The notes beneath the pieces are model-generated. The model was not told where the DNA came from, ran no database searches, and was given only the letters and a program-made list of their open reading frames with translations. A DNA stretch of 24,061 bases from CAZFDT01 sp964518335. Lineage in GTDB: Bacteria > Planctomycetota > Phycisphaerae > Phycisphaerales > Phycisphaeraceae. Positions 15,198-21,400 of the stretch are shown here, piece after piece (within the stretch, counting starts at the first letter, position 1; the number at the start of each line of letters is the position of its first letter). The position numbers and the translations under genes were made by a program. The stretch is from NCBI GenBank assembly GCA_964518335.1, contig CAZFDT010000075.1, positions 1-24,061 on the forward strand, given 5' to 3'.

Positions 15198-16439
15198 ATG
15201 CCCGCTACGCTCGAAAAGATCGCCGGCCAGCCCATCACGCAGAAGGACGGCAAGCTGGTCGTGCCCAATCAACCGATTGTGCCCTTCATCGAAGGCGACG
15301 GCACCGGGCCGGATATCTGGCGCGCCTCGCAGCGCGTCTTCGACGCGGCGGTGGAGAAGGCCTACGGCGGTACGCGGGCCATCGCATGGAAAGAGGTGCT
15401 CGCCGGCGGCAAAGCGTTCGAGCTGACCAAGAACTGGCTGCCCGACGAGACGGTCGCGGCGTTCAAGCAATACATCGTGGGGATCAAGGGCCCGCTGACG
15501 ACGCCGGTGGGCGGCGGCATCCGCTCGCTTAACGTGGCGCTGCGACAGTTGCTCGATCTGTACGTCTGCCTGCGCCCGGTGCGCTACTTTCAGGGCGTCC
15601 CCTCGCCGGTGAAGCGGCCCGAAGCGGTGGACATGGTCATCTTCCGCGAGAACACCGAGGACATCTACGCCGGCATCGAGTTCCAGGAGGGAACCGAGGA
15701 CGCGGCCCGATTCAAGAAGCTGCTGCAGGAGAGCTTCCCCAAGCAGTTCGGCAAGGTGCGCTTCCCCGACAGCGTGGCGTTCGGCGTCAAGCCCGTGTCG
15801 CGCGAGGGCACGCAGCGCCTGGTCCGCGCCGCCATCAAGTACGCCATCGCCCACAAACGTAAGAGCGTGACACTTGTCCACAAAGGCAACATCATGAAGT
15901 TCACCGAGGGCGGCTTCCGCGATTGGGGCTACGAGCTGGCCCAGAAAGAGTTCGGCGGCACGGTGATCGACAAGGGGCCATGGGTCAAGCTTCCGGGTGG
16001 CATCGTCGTCAAGGACGCCATCGCCGACATCACGCTGCAGCAGGTGCTCACGCGGCCGGATGACTTTGACGTGATCGCCACGCTCAATCTCAACGGCGAC
16101 TACCTCAGCGACGCCCTCGCCGCCCAGGTCGGCGGCATCGGCATCGCGCCCGGGGCCAACATCAACTACATGACCGGCCACGCCATCTTCGAGGCGACCC
16201 ACGGCACCGCCCCCAAGTACGCCAACCAGGACAAGGTCAACCCCGGCAGCGTCATCCTCTCGGGCGAAATGATGCTCCGCCACCTGGGCTGGGACGAGGC
16301 TGCGGACCTCATCATCCAGGGCATGGACCGCGCGATCGCCGCCAAGACGGTGACGTACGACTTTGCCCGCCTCATGGACGGGGCGACGGAAGTCAAGTGC
16401 AGCGAGTTCGCGGAGGAGATGGTGAAGCATATGGGATAG
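15198..16439 (+). CDS. icd: Isocitrate dehydrogenase, NADP-dependent (E. coli type)
   Basis: Converts isocitrate to 2-oxoglutarate and CO2 in the TCA cycle. The 413-residue product aligns with E. coli Icd almost throughout. The substrate loop is GPLTTPVGGGIRSLNVALRQ with S110, the counterpart of the regulatory E. coli S113. DMVIFRENTEDIYAGIE, LVHKGNIMKFTEGGFRDWGY, LNLNGDYLSDALAAQVGGIG and HGTAPKYANQDKVNPGS follow. The Lys-Tyr in the last motif indicates NADP rather than NAD preference. ATG 15198 has a strong ribosome site, AGGAG at 15186-15190. The stop codon TAG (16437-16439) lies inside the -10 box proposed for the next gene. No kinase/phosphatase gene (aceK) is nearby. Confidence 0.97.
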   Translation: MPATLEKIAGQPITQKDGKLVVPNQPIVPFIEGDGTGPDIWRASQRVFDAAVEKAYGGTRAIAWKEVLAGGKAFELTKNWLPDETVAAFKQYIVGIKGPLTTPVGGGIRSLNVALRQLLDLYVCLRPVRYFQGVPSPVKRPEAVDMVIFRENTEDIYAGIEFQEGTEDAARFKKLLQESFPKQFGKVRFPDSVAFGVKPVSREGTQRLVRAAIKYAIAHKRKSVTLVHKGNIMKFTEGGFRDWGYELAQKEFGGTVIDKGPWVKLPGGIVVKDAIADITLQQVLTRPDDFDVIATLNLNGDYLSDALAAQVGGIGIAPGANINYMTGHAIFEATHGTAPKYANQDKVNPGSVILSGEMMLRHLGWDEAADLIIQGMDRAIAAKTVTYDFARLMDGATEVKCSEFAEEMVKHMG

Positions 16440-16442
16440 AAT
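16437..16442 (+). promoter_or_regulatory. Candidate -10 box (TAGAAT) overlapping the icd stop codon
   Basis: TAGAAT begins with the icd stop codon and ends 6 nt before ATG 16449. AGGGG between them is too close to the ATG to be a good ribosome site. Confidence 0.45.
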
Positions 16443-16448
16443 AGGGGC

Positions 16449-16733
16449 ATGTGCAACCTGACATCCCGACAACGTGACGACATTCGCCGCATTGCGATGG
16501 GACACGGCGCCGTTCGCGTGCTGTTGTTTGGGTCGCAGGTCACAGGCGCCGCCACCGGCAACAGCGACGTGGACATCATGGTTGAGCTGGACACGGGACG
16601 CGGGCTGCTGGTCCTCATCGCCATCAAACAGGATGTCGAGCAGGCCACGGGTCTGTCGGCGGATGTGGTGACGCCGCGATCGATCAGCCCCTATCTGCGT
16701 GACCGCATCATGCGGGAAGCGATGCCGGCATGA
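16449..16733 (+). CDS. MNT-type nucleotidyltransferase without a HEPN partner
   Basis: A 94-residue minimal nucleotidyltransferase. LLFGSQVTGAATGNSDVDIMVE holds G28-S29 and D40/D42 with the GSx10DxD spacing of MntA antitoxins, and SADVVTP probably holds the third acidic residue. The end (PYLRDRIMREAMPA) is typical of MNT proteins normally followed by a DUF86-type HepT toxin. Here no HEPN gene follows; instead its stop overlaps the start of a DinB-like gene in an ATGA. It is separate in sequence from the MNT gene at 3387-3725. The start is supported by the TAGAAT box. It could be a stranded antitoxin, a regulator, or a partner of the DinB-like protein. Confidence 0.85.
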   Translation: MCNLTSRQRDDIRRIAMGHGAVRVLLFGSQVTGAATGNSDVDIMVELDTGRGLLVLIAIKQDVEQATGLSADVVTPRSISPYLRDRIMREAMPA

Positions 16734-17230
16734 AGGAAGATCGTCTCGCTATCGCCCTCGATCAGATCGACGTCACGCGCAAGTACACGCGGATGGTGCT
16801 CGCGCACGTGCCGCACGAGCGGTGGTACGAGATCCCGGCGGGGTGTCCGTCGCACGTGGCGTGGCAGGTCGGGCACATCGCCTATGCGATGACGATGCAC
16901 GCGTGGCGGACGGTGGGCGGGCAGGCGGTCGAGGCGGTGCTGCCGGCGCGATACGTGACCGACTTCGGCAAGGGGTCGGCGGCGGTGACGGATGCGTCGC
17001 GGTACCCGTCGCCTGATGAACTGACGGCCAAGTACGAAGAGGTGATCGACCGCTCGCTGGCGGTGCTGGCAACGCTCGATGAGGCGGCGCTGGCCGAGCC
17101 GGCGACGCACGCGACGGGGCTGGTGGCGACGAAGTTCGACCTCTTGATGTACGCCGCCCGGCACGAGATGCTCCACGTGGGCCAGATCGGGCTGATCCGC
17201 CGCCTGCTGGGCCTGGCCCCCTATCGCTGA
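16730..17230 (+). CDS. DinB/YfiT-like four-helix metalloprotein
   Basis: The 166-residue protein fits the DinB superfamily: four helices with a metal-binding histidine triad, here H49 (WQVGHIAYAM), H145 and H149 (YAARHEMLHVGQIGLIRRLLG). Members include metal-dependent thiol transferases and many proteins of unknown reaction; no substrate can be named from the sequence. It is cytoplasmic, with no signal peptide. ATG 16730 overlaps the upstream MNT stop by the ATGA arrangement, so translation is likely coupled. The ribosome site would be inside the MNT gene (GGGAAG near 16714). ppnP follows after 21 bp but has its own -10 box. Confidence 0.87.
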   Translation: MKEDRLAIALDQIDVTRKYTRMVLAHVPHERWYEIPAGCPSHVAWQVGHIAYAMTMHAWRTVGGQAVEAVLPARYVTDFGKGSAAVTDASRYPSPDELTAKYEEVIDRSLAVLATLDEAALAEPATHATGLVATKFDLLMYAARHEMLHVGQIGLIRRLLGLAPYR

Positions 17231-17238
17231 GCAGACGC

Positions 17239-17244
17239 TAAGCT
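17239..17244 (+). promoter_or_regulatory. Candidate -10 box (TAAGCT), leaderless ppnP
   Basis: TAAGCT ends 7 nt before ATG 17252, and no Shine-Dalgarno sequence lies between them. Confidence 0.42.
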
Positions 17245-17251
17245 ATCGCCC

Positions 17252-17578
17252 ATGCCCAACCACCCCGAGCAGTTCGCCGGCGTCACCGTCACCTGCAAGG
17301 CCAACGTCTATTTCGACGGCGGCGTCGTCAGCCACAGCCTGCTCCTGCCCGACGGAGCGAAGAAGACGCTGGGCCTCATCCGCAAGGGCAGCTACACGTT
17401 CAACACCGATGCACCCGAGCGTATGGACATCACCGCCGGGACATGCCGCGTCCGGCTCGCAGGTGAGTCGGCGTGGACGACGCACGGCCAAGGCGCCTCG
17501 TTCGGCGTGCCGGGCAAGAGCAGCTTCGAGATCGCCGTCGATGACGGCATCGCCCAGTACATCTGTTCCTTCGGCTGA
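17252..17578 (+). CDS. ppnP: Pyrimidine/purine nucleoside phosphorylase PpnP (YaiE family)
   Basis: Small cupin that splits nucleosides with phosphate into base and ribose 1-phosphate, in salvage. The 108-residue product shows the family pattern: FAGVTVTCKANVYFDGGVVSHSLLLPDG, KKTLGLIRKGSYTFNTDAPERMDITAGTCRVRL, then GASFGVPGKSSFEIAVDDGIAQYICSF. It is slightly longer than E. coli PpnP (94 residues) at the N-terminus. There is no signal peptide. The stop overlaps the first possible ATG of the next gene (TGATG at 17576-17580), suggesting coupled translation with the carbonic-anhydrase-like gene. Confidence 0.93.
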   Translation: MPNHPEQFAGVTVTCKANVYFDGGVVSHSLLLPDGAKKTLGLIRKGSYTFNTDAPERMDITAGTCRVRLAGESAWTTHGQGASFGVPGKSSFEIAVDDGIAQYICSFG

Positions 17579-17589
17579 TGGGGTCTGCC

Positions 17590-18042
17590 ATGACCTATGA
17601 AAGCGCTATTCCCTATGTGGCCCAGCGCATCCACGCGGCGGCGATCTACTGCAGCGACGGCCGCGTGGGCGAGCACTTCGACGACTTTCTGCACCACGGG
17701 CTGAAGCTGCCCCGCTACGACCGCGTCGCCCTCCCCGGCGGGCCGGCGTGCCTGGCGGGACACACCGAGGCCCATCTCGAAGAGCAGGGCGTTGTCGATG
17801 AGCTCAAGTTCCTCGTCGATGCCCACGAGCTGGAACGGGTGATCCTCATCGCTCACGAGGGCTGCGCCTTTTACGCCCAGCGGCTGCAGTTGCCCGAGTC
17901 CTACCTCGCCCCGCAGCAGAAGATCGATCTGGTCAAGGCCGCCGGGTTCGTCCGCCGCGTCACCGGCATCCGCGAGGTCGAGGGCTACTTCGCCCACCTG
18001 CAGCAGCAGCAGATCACCTTCGAGCGCGTGCCGACCCAATAG
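17590..18042 (+). CDS. Beta-carbonic-anhydrase-like protein
   Basis: The 150-residue protein has the zinc-site layout of beta-carbonic anhydrases in compact form. C21-S-D23-G-R25 stands for the usual CxDxR, and H89-E-G-C92 for HxxC, with VALPGGPACL between them. The ligands Cys/His/Cys and the Asp-Arg dyad are kept, but the glycine after the last cysteine is replaced (HEGCAFY) and the C-terminal part is short. Hydration of CO2 is therefore possible but not assured; the family includes enzymes acting on other small molecules. ATG 17590 has GGGG 6 nt upstream. ATG 17578, overlapping the ppnP stop, would add MGSA. Probably co-transcribed with ppnP. Confidence 0.8.
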   Translation: MTYESAIPYVAQRIHAAAIYCSDGRVGEHFDDFLHHGLKLPRYDRVALPGGPACLAGHTEAHLEEQGVVDELKFLVDAHELERVILIAHEGCAFYAQRLQLPESYLAPQQKIDLVKAAGFVRRVTGIREVEGYFAHLQQQQITFERVPTQ

Positions 18043-18081
18043 CCCGCCACCGCACCCACGCCTCGTTTCAGGGGACGCCCC

Positions 18082-18465
18082 ATGGACAACCCGTACCAGC
18101 AGGACCTGCAGCCGACCAACATCACCTGCCTCCAATGCGGCTACGACCTCACCGGCTCGGCCGTCGGCGGGTACTGCCCCGAGTGCGGCACCCCCGTGGC
18201 CAACACCCTCCGACCTATGGGCTCCAGGCAGAACGCACCAAACAGCGTCGCCTGCATGATCCTGGGCATCCTCTCCCTCACCGTTTGCGGCCTGCTGGGC
18301 CCGATCGCCATCATGCTCTACTACAACGCCCGCAATCATTACCAATCTGGCTACTACTCCAGCAGCTCCATGTCGATGGCCAAGGCGGGCCTGATTACCG
18401 GGTGGATCGCCACGGGCCTGATGTGCCTTTGGATTCTCGTGGCCGTGCTCAGCAGCCTGTCGTGA
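18082..18465 (+). CDS. Zinc-ribbon membrane protein (DUF4190-like)
   Basis: The 127-residue protein opens with a rubredoxin-like zinc ribbon, C16-x2-C19-GYDLTG...C32-x2-C35, a form very common in planctomycete proteins. Two membrane helices follow: about residues 55-78 (ACMILGILSLTVCGLLGPIAIMLYY) and 96-123 (AGLITGWIATGLMCLWILVAVL). The intervening stretch YNARNHYQSGYYSSSSMSMAKAGLI resembles DUF4190 membrane proteins. Topology and role are unknown. ATG 18082 has CAGGGGAC upstream as ribosome site. It lies 39 bp after the carbonic-anhydrase-like gene on the same strand. Confidence 0.85.
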   Translation: MDNPYQQDLQPTNITCLQCGYDLTGSAVGGYCPECGTPVANTLRPMGSRQNAPNSVACMILGILSLTVCGLLGPIAIMLYYNARNHYQSGYYSSSSMSMAKAGLITGWIATGLMCLWILVAVLSSLS

Positions 18466-18497
18466 CGCTCGCGTGGCGGAGGGGGTGGGGTTTGCTC

Positions 18498-18503
18498 TAA
18501 GAT
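18498..18503 (+). promoter_or_regulatory. Candidate -10 box (TAAGAT) for the tetrapyrrole operon
   Basis: TAAGAT ends 6 nt before CTG 18510, which is in frame with GTG 18513 and ATG 18516. Transcription would start on or just before these codons, so the transcript would be leaderless or nearly so. Confidence 0.45.
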
Positions 18504-18515
18504 TGGCCGCTGGTG

Positions 18516-19142
18516 ATGGATGGATTGCCGGTCATTCTGCGTCTGGCGGGCAAGCGCGTGGTCGTGATCGGGGGCGGCCCGGTGGCGGTGCGCCGCGCCG
18601 GGGCCATGATCGCGGCCGGCGCCCAGGTGACGGTCATCGCGCCGCAGGTGGACGAACGCCTGCCACCCATGGACGTGACGATCCACCGACGGTTCTACCA
18701 GGACGGCGACCTGGCGGGGGCGACGCTGGTGGTGATCGCCACCGACGACGCGGCGGTGAACGAGAAGGTGGCTCACGACGCGCAGGCCGAAGGCGTGCTG
18801 GTCAACCGCACCGACGACGCCGGGCAGTCGGACGTGCTGATCCCGGCGCGGGGCGAGCGCGGCCCGGTGACCCTCGCCGTGCATACGGGCAACATCAGTT
18901 CGGCGGCGGCGGCGATGATCCGCGATGAGCTGCTCGTCGCCCTGCGGCCGCAGTGGGTGACGCTGCTGCAGACGATCGATCCGTACCGTGCGATCATTCA
19001 GCAGCGCGTCACCGACCCTGCCGAGCGGCAGCGACGCCTGCGCGAGCTGGCGTCGAGCCACGCCATGGACGTGCTGCAGCGCGGTGGCGTCGAGGCATTG
19101 ACACAGCACTGCGAACAACTGGCGGGAGCAACTCGGGCATGA
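18516..19142 (+). CDS. Precorrin-2 dehydrogenase (Met8/CysG N-terminal type)
   Basis: Oxidises precorrin-2 to sirohydrochlorin with NAD+, and may also insert iron, in siroheme synthesis. The 208-residue product has the Rossmann loop VVVIGGGPVAVRRA (GGGP at 19-22), then VTVIAPQ, ATLVVIATDDAAVNEKV, VLVNRTDDAGQSDVLIPA and VTLAVHTGNISSAAAAMIRDEL, the known order of this family. The methyltransferase half of CysG is absent, as in many bacteria that make it separately. ATG 18516 is annotated; GTG 18513 or CTG 18510 are in-frame alternatives nearer the proposed transcription start. The stop overlaps the next gene's start (ATGA, 19139-19142). Confidence 0.93.
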   Translation: MDGLPVILRLAGKRVVVIGGGPVAVRRAGAMIAAGAQVTVIAPQVDERLPPMDVTIHRRFYQDGDLAGATLVVIATDDAAVNEKVAHDAQAEGVLVNRTDDAGQSDVLIPARGERGPVTLAVHTGNISSAAAAMIRDELLVALRPQWVTLLQTIDPYRAIIQQRVTDPAERQRRLRELASSHAMDVLQRGGVEALTQHCEQLAGATRA

Positions 19143-20041
19143 CCTCCGTCACCACCCTCAGTCTCGTGGTGTTGACGCTGCTGGCGGCGGCGGCGGCGGC
19201 GATCGCGCTGCGGCGGCTGATAGGCAAGGGCGCTGATCATGCCGGACCGCGGCGCGTGCAAGGGGCGCTGGTCGCGCTGACCACGCTGGGCTCGACCGCG
19301 GTGTTCGCCTACCGCGCCTTGGCGGTGCATCAGGACTGGCTGCCGCTGGAAGCGCACGTCGATGGCCTGCTGCTGATCGCGGCGCTGCTGGGGGCGACGG
19401 TGTGGTTCCTGCAGGCGCGCCCGCCGTTGGCGGCGCTGGCGGCGTTCGCCCTGCCCGTGCTCGCACTCATTCTCGCCTGGGGCGTGTGCGCATCGGCGTG
19501 GACCTACCGTGCGTTCGAGCTGGACACACTCAGCCCGGTGTGGAAGTCGATCCACCTCGCCGGCGTGTACCTGGGCACGCTCTGTGCTGCAGTGGCCGCC
19601 GTCGCCGGGGCCATGTTCCTCTTCGTCGAGCGGCGGCTGCGCCAGAAGCAGCAGATGATCCGCATGGGTGGCGTGGCCAGTCTCGAAACGCTCGAACGTC
19701 TCATCGTCCGCGCCGCCACACTCGGCTTTGCCCTGCTGACGCTGGGCCTCATCGCCGGCCTCGTGCTCCACCCGCAACAGTCGTCGCTGGGCCCGGGCTG
19801 GTGGCACTCGCCCAAGGTGCTGCTGGCAACGGCGGCGTGGCTGATCTACGCCCTGGTCATGAACGTGCGCTACGCCACACACTTCCGCGGCGGCCGCGCG
19901 GCGTGGCTGTCCATCGCCGGGTTCGCCCTGCTGCTGATCACCTACGGCGTGGTCACCGCCCTGCCCGCGTCCACGCCCACGCCCTCCACCGCCTCGGCCG
20001 AGATCGACCCGCCGCCCGCCGGTCAGGAGGCGTCGCCATGA
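19139..20041 (+). CDS. CcsA/HemX-like membrane protein
   Basis: A 300-residue integral membrane protein of the cytochrome c assembly/HemX family, with about eight hydrophobic segments. The first is TLSLVVLTLLAAAAAAIALRR. The central part WGVCASAWTYRA...VWKSIHLAGVYLGTLCAAVAAVAGAMFLFVERRL has the conserved His of these heme-handling proteins. A helix after LERLIVRAATLGFALLTLGLIAGLV leads to HPQQSS. In many bacteria such a gene lies directly before hemA, where HemX influences HemA levels; others use CcsA in cytochrome c maturation. The position between a Met8-like gene and hemA favours the HemX role by context only. It overlaps both neighbours by ATGA. The C-terminal tail is Pro/Ser/Thr-rich. 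Confidence 0.88.
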   Translation: MTSVTTLSLVVLTLLAAAAAAIALRRLIGKGADHAGPRRVQGALVALTTLGSTAVFAYRALAVHQDWLPLEAHVDGLLLIAALLGATVWFLQARPPLAALAAFALPVLALILAWGVCASAWTYRAFELDTLSPVWKSIHLAGVYLGTLCAAVAAVAGAMFLFVERRLRQKQQMIRMGGVASLETLERLIVRAATLGFALLTLGLIAGLVLHPQQSSLGPGWWHSPKVLLATAAWLIYALVMNVRYATHFRGGRAAWLSIAGFALLLITYGVVTALPASTPTPSTASAEIDPPPAGQEASP

Positions 20042-21396
20042 GGCTGCTCATGCTCGGCGTCAACCACCGCACCGCCCCCGTCGCCCTGCGCGAGAAGCTG
20101 GCGCTGGCCGGCGACGCGCTCGACGCCACGCTCGACGCGCTGCACGCCGCGCACCCCATGATCGAGGCGGTGATCCTCTCGACGTGCAACCGTACGGAGC
20201 TGTACCTGGCGCGCCCGGCGCACGAGCCGCCGACATTCGATGAGCTGCGCGCGTTCCTGTCGGCGCGCTGCGGCATCGCCGCCGACCAGCTTCCGGGGGT
20301 GACCATCCAGCGCGAGCAGCAGGAGGCGGCGGGCCACCTGTTCCGCGTCTGCGCCGGGCTGGAGTCGATGGTGCTGGGCGAGCCGCAGATTCTCGGGCAG
20401 GTCAAGCGCGCCTACGAGGCGGCCAACGCGCGCGGCTGCGTCGGGCCGGTCCTGCACCGGGTGTTCCAGCACGCCATCCGCTGCGGCAAGGACGTGCGCA
20501 ACCGCACCGGCATCGACGCCGGTCGCGTGAGCGTCGGCAGCGTTGCAGTGGACTTCGCCCGCAACGTCTTCGAGCGCTTCGACGACAAGACGGTCGTCGC
20601 CGTCGGCGCCGGGGAGATGATCAAGCTGGCGCTGCGGCATTTCTCGTCGCAGTCGCCGGGGCGGCTGTGGCTGACCAACCGCACCGCCGAACGCGCCCAC
20701 GCCCTGGCGGCCGGCATCCCCGCCGCACAGGTCCGCGCCTGGGACGACCTGGACACCCTCCTTGTTGAGGCCGACGTGCTGCTGGTCTGCACCGGCGCCA
20801 CCACCCCGATCATCACGCTCGACCGCTTCCGGTCCGGGGGGCTGCACAGGCGCCGCCGCAACCGCCCGCTGTTCATCATCGACCTGGGCGTGCCCCGCGA
20901 CGTGGCGCCCCAGATCGGCTCGCTCAGCAACGTGTACCTCTACAACATCGACGACCTGCAGACCGTCATCGGGGAAAGCCACGGCCAGCGCAGCGCCATC
21001 GCCACCCAATGCGAAACCATGCTGCTCGAACAGGTGCGCTCGTGCATCAGCGCGATCCAGCATCAGGACGTGGGCCAGCTCGTCCGACAACTGCGCGAGC
21101 GCCTGGAGCGTCTGGGCCGGGCCGAGCAGGACCGCACCACCCGCAAGCTCATGACCGCATCGCCCGACGACTACGAAGCCCTCGTCGCCGAGCACACGCA
21201 TCGGCTCATCAACAAGATCCTGCACCTGCCGCTGTCGCAGATCGATCGGCGCAACGCCGACGCGCCGCTGGGGTTCTACGCCGCGGCGCTGCGACGGCTG
21301 TTCGCGCTGGACGACGAGGACGGCGCCGCCGACGCCGCCCCGCACCACGACGACGACAACGCACCGCTACCCCACCCCGTGAAGCAGATGGATTAG
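20038..21396 (+). CDS. hemA: Glutamyl-tRNA reductase HemA
   Basis: Reduces glutamyl-tRNA to glutamate-1-semialdehyde with NADPH, the first committed step of tetrapyrrole synthesis by the C5 route. The 452-residue product has MLGVNHRTAPVALREKLA, the catalytic cysteine C50 in ILSTCNRTELYL, GLESMVLGEPQILGQVKRAYE, the NADPH site VVAVGAGEMIKLALRHF and LFIIDLGVPRDVAPQIG. The C-terminal dimerisation domain follows. It is somewhat longer than E. coli HemA (418) because of an acidic, histidine-rich C-terminal tail (DDEDGAADAAPHHDDDN). ATG 20038 overlaps the CcsA/HemX stop; AGGAGG-like GTCAGGAGG lies just upstream. Confidence 0.97.
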   Translation: MRLLMLGVNHRTAPVALREKLALAGDALDATLDALHAAHPMIEAVILSTCNRTELYLARPAHEPPTFDELRAFLSARCGIAADQLPGVTIQREQQEAAGHLFRVCAGLESMVLGEPQILGQVKRAYEAANARGCVGPVLHRVFQHAIRCGKDVRNRTGIDAGRVSVGSVAVDFARNVFERFDDKTVVAVGAGEMIKLALRHFSSQSPGRLWLTNRTAERAHALAAGIPAAQVRAWDDLDTLLVEADVLLVCTGATTPIITLDRFRSGGLHRRRRNRPLFIIDLGVPRDVAPQIGSLSNVYLYNIDDLQTVIGESHGQRSAIATQCETMLLEQVRSCISAIQHQDVGQLVRQLRERLERLGRAEQDRTTRKLMTASPDDYEALVAEHTHRLINKILHLPLSQIDRRNADAPLGFYAAALRRLFALDDEDGAADAAPHHDDDNAPLPHPVKQMD

Positions 21397-21400
21397 CCTC

